Part shown: piece after piece, positions 18,319 to 27,751 of the stretch
Layout of the letters: every line of letters starts with the position of its first letter
Position numbering within the stretch: position 1 is the first letter of the stretch
Source: JADLGL01 sp963823045
GTDB taxonomy: Bacteria > Pseudomonadota > Alphaproteobacteria > Rhizobiales > Kaistiaceae
DNA: 64,000 nucleotides
Reading direction: 5' to 3'
NCBI GenBank assembly: GCA_963823045.1
Contig: CAWGKA010000009.1
Location: 372,001-436,000, forward strand
Notes under the pieces: generated by a model
Told to the model about the DNA's origin: nothing
Seen by the model: only the letters and a program-made list of their open reading frames with translations
Databases searched by the model: none
Made by a program: the position numbers and the translations under genes

Positions 18319-19807
18319 CTACAGGTAACGGCGCCGCAGGCCGCTCAGAAATGCGGCTGGACCAGGTTGGCGTCCGCTTGCCGCGGAGATGAGATCCCGC
18401 CAGTCGAGGAGGCTGGCCTTGGCGTGGATGTTGGCGCGCAGCCAGTCGACGAGGGGAGCGAAATGACCGCGGCTGAGCGAAGCCTCGACATCGGGGATTG
18501 CCGCCGATGCCGCGTCGAACAGCTGTGCCGCCGTCATGGCGCCGACGAGATAGGTCGGGAAATAGCCGAAGGCGCCGGCATACCAATGAATGTCCTGCAG
18601 GCAGCCGCGGCGATCGTCGGGAACATCGAGGTCGAGGAACGTCTTGATCGCTGCGTTGAAAGCCGACGGCAGGTCATCGACGCCGAGGTCGCCTGCGATC
18701 ATCGCCTTCTCCAGTTCATAGCGAAGCAGCACATGGGCGGGATAGGTGACCTCGTCGGCATCGACGCGGATGAAGCCGGGCCGAACGCGATGGGCAATGC
18801 GGATGACATTATCCGGCGACCAGGCGGCGCCTTCACCGCCAAAGGCATCGGCGGCAAGCGGGGCGAGATACGCGATGAAGGCGTCGCTTCTTGCCGCCTG
18901 TCGCTCCATGATGAGCGCCTGGCTCTCATGGATGCTGGTGCCGCGGGCGCGGCCGACCGGTTGGCTGGACCAATCCTTGGGGCGGCCCTGTTCGTAGAGC
19001 GCATGGCCGCCTTCATGGATGGCCGCCATGAGGGCGCTGACGAACTCGCTTTCGTCAAAGCGCGTGGTGATGCGGACGTCGCCATAGGCGCCGCCAGTGA
19101 AGGGGTGGGCCGAGACATCCAGCCGGCCATGGGTGAAGTCGAAGCCGATGGTATCGAGCAGCTTACGGCAAAGCTCCTCCTGGATGGCGGTCGGGAAGGG
19201 GCCTTCGAGTGGGACGATGTCCGGGCCGCTCCGCTGCTTCTCAACGGCCTCGGCGATCAGGCCCGGCAATTCGGCGCGGGGTTCTTCAAAGAGACCGTCG
19301 AGGACGGCGCCGGGACGAGCCGATGTCATATTGGTCCAGCAAGGCGTCGTATGGTTCTAGCCCCAGGGCCGAACCGAGCGCCTCGCCGACCTCGCGCTGG
19401 AGGCGGATGACTTCGGCAAGCTGGTCCTTCACGGCGGCGAAGTCGTTGTCTTTGCGTGCCGACTGCCAGGCGTGCCGGCACATCGCAGCGGTCTTCGTGC
19501 TGGCGACGAGGAGGTCGCGCGGCACGGCAACGGCGCGAACATGCGCCCGTTCCATCTCGCGAAGATTGGCGCGCTGCCAGTCGCTGAGGCCGGTCTGATC
19601 GGCGAGGGCGGTGGCGATGAGCTCGGCCACATTGGGCGCGGTGAGCGTGTCATGGGCGAGCGCTTCCAGCGTCGCCAGTTGCTCCGATCGGCCCTCGATG
19701 GCGCCGTCGGGCATCATCGTTTCGGCGTCCCAGCCGAGGATACCGACTACGTTTTCAAGGACGGCTTGGCGGGCAAAGAGCAATTCGAGTTCGTCATAGG
19801 CGGACAT
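18319..19807 (-). CDS. Carboxypeptidase Taq (M32 metallopeptidase), one frameshift
   Basis: This is a zinc carboxypeptidase of family M32, 495 residues after repair. The zinc motif is AAIHEGGHALYEQG (HExxH), followed by GTSIHESQALIMER, both M32 signatures, and RYELEKAMIAGDL further on. The N-terminal 160 residues (MSAYDELELLFARQAVLEN) and the rest are in different frames. One extra base near 19315 separates DQYDIGSS from RPGAVLDGLF. The C-terminus (FLSGLRRRYL) is normal for the family. It is probably cytoplasmic; no signal peptide is seen. Confidence 0.9.
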
Positions 19808-19852
19808 GGAGAAGCGAAGATCCTTGGATAGGGCGCGACGGGCGGTTGTAGC

Positions 19853-20308
19853 TTACCCCACCTTTTCGCGAATCCAGCCCCGCAGGGCGTGCTCGCCAAG
19901 GGCCCCGACCTGCTGGGCGATGGGCGCGCCATTGCGGAAGAGCATAAGCGTCGGGATGCCTCTGATGTTGAAGCGGGCCGCAAGGCCGGGCTCGGCTTCC
20001 GTATCGACCTTGAGGAAACGGACGTTGGGCTCAACCTCCTTCGCCAGGCTGGCAAAGATCGGCGCCATCGCCTTGCAGGGGCCGCACCACTCCGCCCAGA
20101 AGTCGACCAGGACCGGAATGTCGTTGTGTTGCAGGTGCTTGGCAAAGGCGGTGGCGTTGACGGGCGTGGGTTTGCCCTCGAACAAGGGCTTGTGACAGTT
20201 GCCGCATTTGGCCTCCGCGGCGGGGCGGGCGACGGGCACGCGGTTGATGCTGCCGCAATGGGGGCAGACGATGTGGTTGGTTTCCGCAGCTGTCGACGCT
20301 TCCTTCAT
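19853..20308 (-). CDS. trxC: Thioredoxin 2 (TrxC-type, zinc-finger N-terminus)
   Basis: This 151-residue thiol-disulphide reductase has an N-terminal zinc-binding segment with two CxxC pairs (HIVCPHCGSINRVP and EAKCGNCHKPLFEG). It is followed by a thioredoxin fold with the active site DFWAEWCGPCKAMAP and the cis-proline loop IRGIPTLMLFRNG. The start at 20308 fits thioredoxin 2 length; in-frame upstream codons are not family-like. Confidence 0.93.
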   Translation of the reverse strand: MKEASTAAETNHIVCPHCGSINRVPVARPAAEAKCGNCHKPLFEGKPTPVNATAFAKHLQHNDIPVLVDFWAEWCGPCKAMAPIFASLAKEVEPNVRFLKVDTEAEPGLAARFNIRGIPTLMLFRNGAPIAQQVGALGEHALRGWIREKVG

Positions 20309-20375
20309 CACGTCTCGACCGTCCTCGCGGTTGCTCCGTTTCGCCTCGCGCCCGCGCGCGATGGCGCAGGAGCCA

Positions 20376-20444
20376 GCCGCCGGGCTCCTCAAACAGATGG
20401 CCAGCGCCGGGGACGATCGCAAGCTCAATCGGGCACTGCATCAT
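20376..20444 (-). pseudogene. Remnant of an alpha/beta-hydrolase C-terminus (possible)
   Basis: The minus strand reads CPIELAIVPGAGHLFEEPG, which resembles the catalytic-His segment (VPGATHLFEEPG) of dienelactone-hydrolase-like proteins. No upstream catalytic domain is present, because the region up to 20610 does not encode one in any frame. The 301-bp gap between trxC and the acyl-CoA synthetase holds nothing else I can support. Confidence 0.3.
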
Positions 20445-20609
20445 TGCCGCAGCATGGCGGTGACATTCCTGGCAAGCCTTGTCCGACGGGAAGAGTAGCG
20501 CACCAGGCCGTCGACATTTTGACGCCAGTCAAAGGCCTCGACGAGCAAATGTTTCTCAACCGGGCAAACCCGGCTATTCTTTCTTCGGGGAGACACGCTT
20601 GAGGGTGAC

Positions 20610-22187
20610 GTGATCGGCCGGGAGGAAGAGGGGACGGCGCTGCTTGATGCTGCCAAATGGCGGCGAAGCATCTTCGATGTGCTCATCGAGCATGCGAAAG
20701 AGCGCGGCGGCGATATCGCGGTCGAGGACCAGGACAGGACGCCTCTAAGCTACCACCGTTTGCTGTTGGGCAGCCTCGTTCTTGGCAAGAAGATCGCCGC
20801 GCGAACCGAGCAGGGCGAGCGCGTCGGCGTGCTCCTGCCCAATGTCGTGGCGATCGCGGTGACGGTCTACGGCCTGTTCGCCTATGGCCGGGTTCCCGCG
20901 ATGCTGAACTACACCACGGGCCCGGGCGGGCTGACCTCCGCGGCACGGAGCGTCGGCGTCAAAACGATCCTCACGTCGCGACGCTTCGTCGAAACCGCCA
21001 ATCTCGGCGCCAAGGTCGAGGCGCTGCGCGCCGTCGCCGACATTGTCTATCTCGAGGATGTCCGCAAGAGCGTCAGCCGGCTCGACCAGGTTCGAGGCCT
21101 GATCGATGGCTGGCGCGTCAGAGGCTTGCACAAGCGTTATCGCAGCAATCCGGACGACGTCGCCGTCATCCTTTTTACGTCGGGCACGGAGCGGCAGCCG
21201 AAGGGCGTCGCCCTCACCCACGCCAACATCCTCGCCAACATCGAGGAGGTGCGGGTGTCGATTGGCTGCACGCCGCAGGACATCTTCCTCAATCCGCTGC
21301 CGGTCTTTCACGCTCTTGGTCTGATGGCCGGGCTGTTCCTGCCGCTGGTGATCGGTTTCCGCACCGTGCTCTACCCGTCGCCGCTGCACTATGAGGAGAT
21401 CCCCAAGCTCGCCAAATCGGTCGGCGCGACGATCATGATCGGCATCGATACATTCGCCGCCGGCTGGGCGCGGCAGGCCAAGGGCGACGAGTTCAAATCG
21501 CTGAGGCTGATGGTGCTGGGCGCGGAGAAGGTGAAGGACGCGACGCGTCGCCTTTGGCACGAGCGCTGCGGTATCGAGATCCTCGAGGGCTATGGCGTCA
21601 CCGAGGCCTCGCCCGTGGTGTCGGTCAATCGCCCGGGCGCCAATCGCGAAGGGACGGTTGGCCCGCTTCTCCCCGGCATCGAGATGCGGCTGGAGGCGGT
21701 CGAAGGGATCGAGCACGGCAAGCGCCTGCTTATCCGCGGCCCCAACATCATGGCGGGCTACTATTTCGCCGACCAGCCCAACGTCCTTCATCCGCCGAAA
21801 GATGGCTGGCATGACACCGGCGACATCGTCTCGATCGACGAGGATGGCTACGTCACCATCGTCGGCCGGGCCAAGCGCTTCGCCAAGATCGCCGGCGAAA
21901 TGATCTCGCTATCGACAGCCGAGTGGATGATGGCGGAGGCCGAGGGCGAAGGAAGCCACGTAGCGGTCGCCGCCCCCGACCCCCGCAAGGGCGAGGCGGT
22001 GGTCGGCTTCACCACGTCATCGGGCCTCAGCATCGACGCGATCCGCAAGGTCGCCGCCCGCAACGGCATCAGCGAACTCGCCGTCCCCGCCCGGCTCGTC
22101 GTCCTGCCGGAGCTGCCGCTGCTCGGGAACGGCAAGACCGATTACGTTTCTCTTGAAGAGCTCGCCGCTGCGGCCCAGGCGGCCTGA
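20610..22187 (+). CDS. AMP-dependent acyl-CoA/acyl-ACP synthetase
   Basis: This 525-residue adenylate-forming ligase activates a fatty acid with ATP. Motifs in order are VILFTSGTERQPKGVALTH (AMP-binding P-loop), EILEGYGVTEASPVVSVN, DGWHDTGDIVSIDEDGY and VGRAKRFAKIAGEMISL (hinge). It most resembles the acyl-ACP ligase half of Aas, the enzyme that re-acylates lysophospholipids, but lacks the acyltransferase half. The GTG start is supported by GAGG five bases upstream. It lies divergently beside trxC. The exact acyl substrate is unknown. Confidence 0.85.
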   Translation: MIGREEEGTALLDAAKWRRSIFDVLIEHAKERGGDIAVEDQDRTPLSYHRLLLGSLVLGKKIAARTEQGERVGVLLPNVVAIAVTVYGLFAYGRVPAMLNYTTGPGGLTSAARSVGVKTILTSRRFVETANLGAKVEALRAVADIVYLEDVRKSVSRLDQVRGLIDGWRVRGLHKRYRSNPDDVAVILFTSGTERQPKGVALTHANILANIEEVRVSIGCTPQDIFLNPLPVFHALGLMAGLFLPLVIGFRTVLYPSPLHYEEIPKLAKSVGATIMIGIDTFAAGWARQAKGDEFKSLRLMVLGAEKVKDATRRLWHERCGIEILEGYGVTEASPVVSVNRPGANREGTVGPLLPGIEMRLEAVEGIEHGKRLLIRGPNIMAGYYFADQPNVLHPPKDGWHDTGDIVSIDEDGYVTIVGRAKRFAKIAGEMISLSTAEWMMAEAEGEGSHVAVAAPDPRKGEAVVGFTTSSGLSIDAIRKVAARNGISELAVPARLVVLPELPLLGNGKTDYVSLEELAAAAQAA

Positions 22188-22420
22188 GGGAGCGCCTGAG
22201 GCGCCGTCGGTTCGGGGCCGCCGGTGCCTGCGACCGCTTCGCCATGAACGCAATGCCCGCTGTGCCCCAAGGAACCAATTGGGCCATGCGGCGTGTGTTG
22301 CAGTAATGCCGCACCCGGCGGTTGATCCCCTCCTTCAGCAAGGAATCTGCTTGTGGTCGTGATGATCGTGTTACTGCGTTCCATAACGCTGATCTGAGAA
22401 TCCAGGGGGACCACAGAAAA

Positions 22421-22969
22421 ATGAAGTCTTTGAGCAAGGTTCTTGCCGCGGCCGCGGCGTCGATGATGGTGGCGGGAACGGCGGTTGCTGCCGACGTGAA
22501 TCCCGTCATGATCCCGGCCGTGCAGGCGACGACGCCTCCGCCCGCGCCTACCTTCAACTGGAACCGCTTCTATGTCGGTACCTATGGCGGGGCCTGGTTC
22601 GACATCGGACCGTTCGGCTTCGACACGCTGAGGACAGGTCTTCGGGCGGGCTACAACTACCAGATCAGTCAGTTCGTTCTCGGCGCCGGGGTTGAAGTCG
22701 GTGTGTATGACTTCTCAGGCTTGGTCTTTGAGATCTACGGCACCGGTCGGGCCGGTTTCCTCGTAACGCCGAACCTGCTCCTCTATGCCTTGGCAGGACT
22801 CGGATATGATACGGATTTCGGCGGCGCCATGATGCTTGGCGGCGGCGTCGAACTTGCGGTCTCGCAGAATCTCACGGTCCGGTTCGAAGGTACGTTCTGG
22901 CGCGAGCTGGGCACGCCGTTCGATTATGTCTCTCTCACCGGCGGTCTGAACTGGTACGTCGGCAATTAG
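22421..22969 (+). CDS. Outer-membrane beta-barrel protein
   Basis: This is a 182-residue exported protein. The signal peptide MKSLSKVLAAAAASMMVAGT is followed by cleavage near AVA-AD and a proline-rich linker. Alternating amphipathic strands follow (FNWNRFYVGTYGGAWF, VLGAGVEVGVYDFSG, LLLYALAGLGYD, LTVRFEGTFWRE). It ends SLTGGLNWYVGN, like rhizobial Omp25/RopB-type porin-family proteins though shorter. A bidirectional terminator follows 47 bp later. The barrel fragment at 34364-34588 is a related type. Confidence 0.75.
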   Translation: MKSLSKVLAAAAASMMVAGTAVAADVNPVMIPAVQATTPPPAPTFNWNRFYVGTYGGAWFDIGPFGFDTLRTGLRAGYNYQISQFVLGAGVEVGVYDFSGLVFEIYGTGRAGFLVTPNLLLYALAGLGYDTDFGGAMMLGGGVELAVSQNLTVRFEGTFWRELGTPFDYVSLTGGLNWYVGN

Positions 22970-23015
22970 GCCGTGCCGGGCGCAAGCCCGAACGCAGAGC
23001 TTGGAACCAGCATCC

Positions 23016-23048
23016 AAAGGCCCCGCTCCGGCGGGGCCTTTCTTGTTT
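23016..23048. terminator. Bidirectional rho-independent terminator
   Basis: AAAGGCCCCGC and GCGGGGCCTTT form a perfect 11-bp stem with the loop TCCG. T residues follow on the plus strand and A residues precede it. It lies between the convergent outer-membrane protein gene (ends 22969) and MFS gene (ends 23055), so it can serve both. Confidence 0.85.
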
Positions 23049-23054
23049 GGGCCG

Positions 23055-24578
23055 CTATCTTGCCGGGGCAGCGGGCGCCCGTATCGCGACGGCAACAGCG
23101 GCGACGACAAGGATGATTGCCGCCGTGAGTACGGCGCCGCTGATTCCGCTCACGAACGCGTTCTGAGCGCCGTTGACGAGGGGGCCCGCGGCATCACCCA
23201 ACTGCGCGATCCGCGGTGACTGCGTGAAGGCAACGGTGCGTTCGGCGGCCGCGGCGATATCGGGGGGCAGGCCGGCAACCAATTCGGCCATGCCGGAGCG
23301 ATATTGCTGGTTCAGAACGCTGCCGAGGATGGCGATGCCGAGGGCGCTGCCGAGTTCGCGCGCGGTGTCGTTGACGGCGGAGGCGACGCCTTGCTTGCCC
23401 GGCGGCAGCGACGCCGTGATCGCCGTCGTCGCCGGCGTACCGGCGAGCGCCATGCCGGCGGCGAAAAGAACCAGACCGGCGGCGAAGATCCAGTAGTTCA
23501 GCGTCACATCGACCTGGGCGATGACGACGAACCCTGCCGCCATGAGGACGAGCCCGAGGGGACCGAGCCGGCGAAAGCCGACGCGCGCGGCTATGAGTGG
23601 AGCGCGCCGTGCCAACGGAATGAGAATGATCGGCAGAGGCAGGAGAGCAATGGCGGCGCGAAGCGGCGAATAGCCGACGACGAATTGCAGATATTGCAGG
23701 GCGATGAAGAAGAAGCCGAAGGCGGAGAAGAACTGCGCCGTGATGGTCAGCGTTCCGGCGGAGAAGCTGCGAATTCGGAACAGGCGTGGGTCGAGCATCG
23801 GCGCGGCGCTGCGCAGTTCCCACAGGACGAAAAGGACGCCGGCGACGATGCCGGCGGCGAGCGCGCCGAACGTGACCGGGTCGGACCAGCCGCGCTCCGG
23901 CCCTTCAATGATGCCGAACACGGTCGCCGCGACCGTGACGAGCGACAGCACGGCGCCGGTGATGTCGAGCTTCGGCGGATTGGCTTCTGCGGAGCGCGGC
24001 ACGACGGCGAAGGTGCCGATGATTGCCAGGATCGCCAGCCCAACATTCAGGCCGAAAAAGGAGTTCCAGTTGAAGAACTCCAGGAGAATCCCGGTGGCGA
24101 AGAGGCCGAGGACGGCGCCACCGCCGACAACGCCGACCCAAACGCCGATAGCGCGCGGCCGTTCCGATTCAGGGAAGGAGGTGGTGATGACGGAGAGCGT
24201 CGTTGGCATGATGCCGGCCGCGCCGATCCCCATCGCAGCGCGGACGACGATGAGTTGGTTCGGATCGGTGGTGAACATGCCGAATGCGGCGGCGGTGCCG
24301 AAAATGGCGAGGCCGGCGAGGAGCAGGCCTCTGCGGCCAAAGCGATCGCCAAGGGCCCCGGCAAAGAGCAACAGACCTGCGAACACCACCGTATAAGCGT
24401 CGACGATCCAGGTGATCTGCGTTTGGCTGGCGCCGGTGTCGCGCGCAAGGCTCGGCAGCGCCACGTTCAATCCGCTAACCGCAGAAACGACGGAAATCAG
24501 CGCAAGCGCGACGACGGCAAGAATTGCCCGAGTGCGCGCAGGCGACATCACTGTTGATGCTTGGTCCATGAGAGGCAC
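23055..24578 (-). CDS. MFS transporter, DHA2 (14-helix) drug exporter
   Basis: This intact 507-residue inner-membrane antiporter has VVSAVSGLNVALPSLARDTG in helix 1 and AGALGDRFGRRGLLLAGL as motif A. The antiporter motif in helix 5 is GVWVGVVGGGAVLGLFATG. It is transcribed divergently from a TetR repressor gene 60 bp away, the classic layout of a regulated multidrug pump. A palindrome between the two starts (24603-24622) is the likely shared operator. The substrate is unknown. Confidence 0.9.
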   Translation of the reverse strand: MPLMDQASTVMSPARTRAILAVVALALISVVSAVSGLNVALPSLARDTGASQTQITWIVDAYTVVFAGLLLFAGALGDRFGRRGLLLAGLAIFGTAAAFGMFTTDPNQLIVVRAAMGIGAAGIMPTTLSVITTSFPESERPRAIGVWVGVVGGGAVLGLFATGILLEFFNWNSFFGLNVGLAILAIIGTFAVVPRSAEANPPKLDITGAVLSLVTVAATVFGIIEGPERGWSDPVTFGALAAGIVAGVLFVLWELRSAAPMLDPRLFRIRSFSAGTLTITAQFFSAFGFFFIALQYLQFVVGYSPLRAAIALLPLPIILIPLARRAPLIAARVGFRRLGPLGLVLMAAGFVVIAQVDVTLNYWIFAAGLVLFAAGMALAGTPATTAITASLPPGKQGVASAVNDTARELGSALGIAILGSVLNQQYRSGMAELVAGLPPDIAAAAERTVAFTQSPRIAQLGDAAGPLVNGAQNAFVSGISGAVLTAAIILVVAAVAVAIRAPAAPAR

Positions 24579-24602
24579 CCCCGATTGTCTATGCGGGGAA
24601 TT

Positions 24603-24622
24603 AATTCTACAAACGTGGAATT
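24603..24622. promoter_or_regulatory. Candidate TetR operator in the MFS/TetR divergent region
   Basis: AATTCTAC-AAAC-GTGGAATT is a 20-bp inverted repeat with one mismatch per arm. It lies 24 bp upstream of the MFS start and 16 bp upstream of the TetR start, where a bound repressor would block both genes. The local AT-richness also fits promoter DNA. Confidence 0.55.
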
Positions 24623-24638
24623 GTCAACGGAGGTTGAA

Positions 24639-25232
24639 ATGGCGACGGGAAGGAGAGGGCGGCGGCCCTCAGGCGCGGGAACGAAGGAGGCGATTGCCGA
24701 AGCGGCGCGTCGGCAATTCGGAGAGCATGGCTATCGGCGCGCCTCGATACGGGGCATCGCGGCGGAAGCCGGCGTCGATCCCCGTCTGGTGATGCATTTC
24801 TTCGGCTCGAAGCACGGGCTGTTCGTCGCCGTGATCGAACTGCCGTTTGAGCCGGAGGCGACATTCGATGCGCTCCTCGGCCCGGGCGAGAAGGGGCTCG
24901 GACAACGATTGGCGGCGTTCTATCTCGGTGCCCTCGCCGATCCCGAAAGCCGCAAGATCTTCACCGGCATGATCCGCGCGGCAACGTCGGAAGAGGAAGC
25001 GGCAACGACGATTCGGGAGTTCGTCGTGGGACGCCTGTTGCTGCCGCTGGCCGCGCGGCTGGGACGCGACAGGCCCGAGTTCCGCGCCAGCCTCCTGGCG
25101 TCACAAGTGGTCGGGCTGGTCATGGCGCGGCATGTCGTCGGCCTGCCTGCGCTTGCCGCTGCGCCGGATGACGAATTGATCGCAGCCATGGCGCCGGTGT
25201 TCGACCGCTACCTGACGGGCGATCTCAGCTAG
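24639..25232 (+). CDS. TetR family transcriptional repressor
   Basis: The protein has 197 residues. The N-terminal helix-turn-helix (about 10-60) reads GTKEAIAEAARRQFGEHGYR and then IRGIAAEAGVDPRLVMHFF with SKHGLF, the standard TetR_N pattern. The C-terminal ligand domain (about 75-190) is of the TetR_C type found beside actinobacterial and alphaproteobacterial efflux pumps. The start at 24639 is preferred because AACGGAGG lies 7-9 nt upstream. It probably represses the divergent MFS gene and itself. Confidence 0.88.
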   Translation: MATGRRGRRPSGAGTKEAIAEAARRQFGEHGYRRASIRGIAAEAGVDPRLVMHFFGSKHGLFVAVIELPFEPEATFDALLGPGEKGLGQRLAAFYLGALADPESRKIFTGMIRAATSEEEAATTIREFVVGRLLLPLAARLGRDRPEFRASLLASQVVGLVMARHVVGLPALAAAPDDELIAAMAPVFDRYLTGDLS

Positions 25233-25376
25233 GCAAACGCAATGCGCCGACGCGGTCGGGGACAATGATCGGTTGGGCTGTCGGCATGTGGAGTTGATAC
25301 GGCCCGACCGCGGCGAAGCCCACTCGACGTAGATCGGCCGAGGCCGAGCTGGCGAGGATGCCAGGCAATGGCGGCG

Positions 25377-25922
25377 TCAGGCTTCGGCAGCACCACGCGC
25401 TGCCAATAGGGCGTGGTCAAAGTCGATATCGATCATGCGGGTGTCAAACTCGCGAAGCCGCTCGCACAGCAGATCGATGATCGCGAGGCAAGTCGCGGCG
25501 CTCGACTTCAGCAGCGGTCCGATTGCCGGGCGCTCCAGCTTGAGCAGCCTGCAGGCCGAGGTCGCTACCGCCGTGGCGGAGCGTGGCCGGCCATCAAGCA
25601 GAGACAGTTCGCCCAGAACCGCGCCACGTTCCAGATCGGCCAGGATGATGTCGCGTCCGCTGGTGCCGGGCAGGGAGACACGAACGGTTCCTTCCGCGAT
25701 GACCATCATGCCGCGGCCCGGTTCGCCGATGCGGAAGATCGTCTCGCCGGCCTCGCAGTTGACCTGCGACGCCCGGCCCGCAAGCGTGCGACGACCGTCG
25801 GCGTCGAGAGCCCGGAAGATCAGGCACTCAGAAAGAAGCTCTTCGCGGTCGTCCAGCACAGTTTCCCCGTCCACGCCGGTGCCTCCTTGGTGCATGGCAG
25901 TGGCGTTGGCAATACGCGCCAT
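25377..25922 (-). CDS. Cyclic-nucleotide-binding (Crp/Fnr-type) protein lacking the DNA-binding domain
   Basis: This 181-residue protein is a cNMP-binding domain plus dimer helix. Motifs are CEAGETIFRIGEPGRGMMVIAEG and RGAVLGELSLLDGRPRSATAVA, the phosphate-binding cassette with the conserved Arg replaced or shifted (GELSLLDGRPRSATA keeps GE-L and R-S). After the long helix IDLLCERLREFDTRMIDIDF the frame stops without the winged HTH of Crp. Downstream (25229-25376) another frame reads ADLRRVGFAAVGPYQLHMP and ends ALRLP; it is not a recognisable HTH. The protein is either truncated or a stand-alone cNMP sensor. Confidence 0.7.
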   Translation of the reverse strand: MARIANATAMHQGGTGVDGETVLDDREELLSECLIFRALDADGRRTLAGRASQVNCEAGETIFRIGEPGRGMMVIAEGTVRVSLPGTSGRDIILADLERGAVLGELSLLDGRPRSATAVATSACRLLKLERPAIGPLLKSSAATCLAIIDLLCERLREFDTRMIDIDFDHALLAARGAAEA

Positions 25923-26053
25923 TGGTTGATGGAAGACGGAGTGGATCGATCGAATTTAAATCGGTGGCAGATCAGCTGCGTGCCGCGCCCGAACCCGGCC
26001 GAGGGGGAAGCATCCCCCTCAGCGCGGGTTCGTCAGGCTCGTCGGATCAGTCG

Positions 26054-26461
26054 TCAGTCGCCAATATAGTAGACGGTGATAGCGCCCGCCGTGGTCACGC
26101 TGACGGCGACGACGTCGCTAACATCGACGCCGGCCGAGGTGATGATGTTGGTCAACGTCGCATTGGCGGTTATCGCCGAATGGATGTCGAGGAGGTTGGC
26201 GTTGCCCAGGGCATCCACATAGGCGGTGGTGTTGTTGCCGCCGACCATGTCGCCGACGTCGAGCAACGTCACCGCATTGGGATCGACGGTGGCAAGAGCG
26301 TTCAGATTGGCGACCGCGGTGGTGTAGTTGGTCAGTGCCGCGAGAAGGCCGTCGAAATTGGGTCGCCCGGACGTGTCGGTGGCGGCCTGGGCAAAGGCTC
26401 CGCCCGCCGAGGTGACGGCGATGGCAAGGCCGATGGCAGTAGCTCTCAGGAATTTCTTCAT
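26054..26461 (-). CDS. Small secreted protein of unknown function
   Basis: The protein has 135 residues with a clear signal peptide (MKKFLRATAIGLAIAVTSAG, cleavage after AFA). The mature region is rich in Ala, Thr, Asn and Asp with repeated hydrophobic-turn units (NYTTAVANLNALATVDPNAV, DALGNANLLDIHSAITANAT). There are no Cys residues. The composition suggests an extracytoplasmic beta or solenoid-like protein. I do not recognise the family. It is monocistronic, with about 250 bp upstream. Confidence 0.65.
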   Translation of the reverse strand: MKKFLRATAIGLAIAVTSAGGAFAQAATDTSGRPNFDGLLAALTNYTTAVANLNALATVDPNAVTLLDVGDMVGGNNTTAYVDALGNANLLDIHSAITANATLTNIITSAGVDVSDVVAVSVTTAGAITVYYIGD

Positions 26462-26678
26462 GGCGTGTCGCTCCGTTGGGCCCCCCCAAGGGATCGTTCC
26501 GGCGCGTGGCAAGGGGTCGCTCATGGACCGCAGGCCGACCGAGCTAGGCGCCGGGGCTGTCGTCAGGCAGTGCGGCGACATCGGTCTGCCGGGCTTCTCC
26601 GCATGACGTGCGGGATCAATGCCGGGCTGGCCTGACGCGGACCTGACAGCCACATTACAGTTCGGCAATCATTGGGGC

Positions 26679-26700
26679 GGGCGCCGCCTGAGCGGCGCCC
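26679..26700 (-). terminator. Hairpin after the aldo/keto reductase gene
   Basis: GGGCGCCGC and GCGGCGCCC form a perfect 9-bp stem around CTGA, 8 bp beyond the reductase stop on the minus strand. There is no U-tract, so it may be a transcript 3' end or a weak terminator. Confidence 0.4.
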
Positions 26701-26707
26701 ACTTCGT

Positions 26708-27751
26708 TCAGGCTCCGCGCGGCTTGAACTGGGCCGCCCTGTTCGCGCCCTGGCGTTCGAGCATCCATCCGGGATACTCCGCCGGCAAGGCGCTGACAGC
26801 GTCGAGCGCGGCAAGATCGTCCGCCGTAAGCTCGACGTCGACAGAAGCGAGATTGTCCTTCAGTTGCTCCATGCGCTTGGCGCCGATGATGACGGTGGTC
26901 ACCGCCGGCTGGTGCAGCAGCCATGCGAGCGCGATCTGCGCAACGCTGATGCCCTTGGCTTCCGCGATTGTCCGCATCGCGTCGATGATGTCGTAGCCGC
27001 GTTCCTTGTTGACGGGCGGGAAGTCGAACGTCACCCGCCGCGCGCCCGCCTCGCCTTCGCTGTTGCGGTCGAACTTACCGGAGAGGAAGCCGCCTGCGAG
27101 CGGGCTCCAGACCATGAGCCCGACCTTCTCGGACCGAAGCATCGGCACGATCTCACGCTCGAGGTCGCGGCCGGCGATGGTGTAATAGGCCTGCAGCGAG
27201 CGGATGCTGGCGAGGTTGCGGCGCTCCGAAATGCCGAGCGCCTTCGCCACATGCCAAGCGGCCCAATTGGATACGCCGACATAGCGGACATGGCCCTGAC
27301 GCACGAGCGTATCCATCGCCTCCAGCATCTCCTCGATCGGCGTGACAGGATCGAAGCCGTGGATCTGGTAGAGGTCGATATGGTCGAGCTGAAGGCGTTT
27401 CAGGCTCGCCTTGGCCTGGTCGAGGATGTGGTAGCGCGACGTGCCCAAGCCGTTCGGGCTGGGGTTCATCTGACCGAACACCTTGGTTGCGATGACGACC
27501 TGGTCGCGCGGAACATTGAGGTTGCGAAGCGCCTGACCGGTGATCTGTTCCGAGGTGCCTCCGGCATAGACGTTCGCCGTGTCGATGAAGTTGACGCCGG
27601 CTTCGAGTGCGGCGCCAAGCAGTGCGTCGGCGTCCTCCTGCTGCAAATTGCCGATCTGTCCCCATATGCCCTGGCTGCCGCCGAAGGTCATGGTGCCGAA
27701 GCAGAGTTCAGATACGAAAAGGCCAGTCTGGCCGAGCGTGTTGTAGCGCAT
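26708..27751 (-). CDS. Aldo/keto reductase
   Basis: This 347-residue NADPH-dependent (beta/alpha)8-barrel oxidoreductase has the catalytic tetrad as Asp in NFIDTANVYAGG, Tyr in the same segment, Lys in VVIATKVFGQM and His in LYQIHGFDPVTP. NADP-binding residues lie in VIIGAKRMEQLKDNL near the C-terminus. It resembles the YajO/AKR13-type subgroup. It stands alone, and the 183-bp gap to the next gene shows no other feature. The physiological substrate is unknown. Confidence 0.9.
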   Translation of the reverse strand: MRYNTLGQTGLFVSELCFGTMTFGGSQGIWGQIGNLQQEDADALLGAALEAGVNFIDTANVYAGGTSEQITGQALRNLNVPRDQVVIATKVFGQMNPSPNGLGTSRYHILDQAKASLKRLQLDHIDLYQIHGFDPVTPIEEMLEAMDTLVRQGHVRYVGVSNWAAWHVAKALGISERRNLASIRSLQAYYTIAGRDLEREIVPMLRSEKVGLMVWSPLAGGFLSGKFDRNSEGEAGARRVTFDFPPVNKERGYDIIDAMRTIAEAKGISVAQIALAWLLHQPAVTTVIIGAKRMEQLKDNLASVDVELTADDLAALDAVSALPAEYPGWMLERQGANRAAQFKPRGA

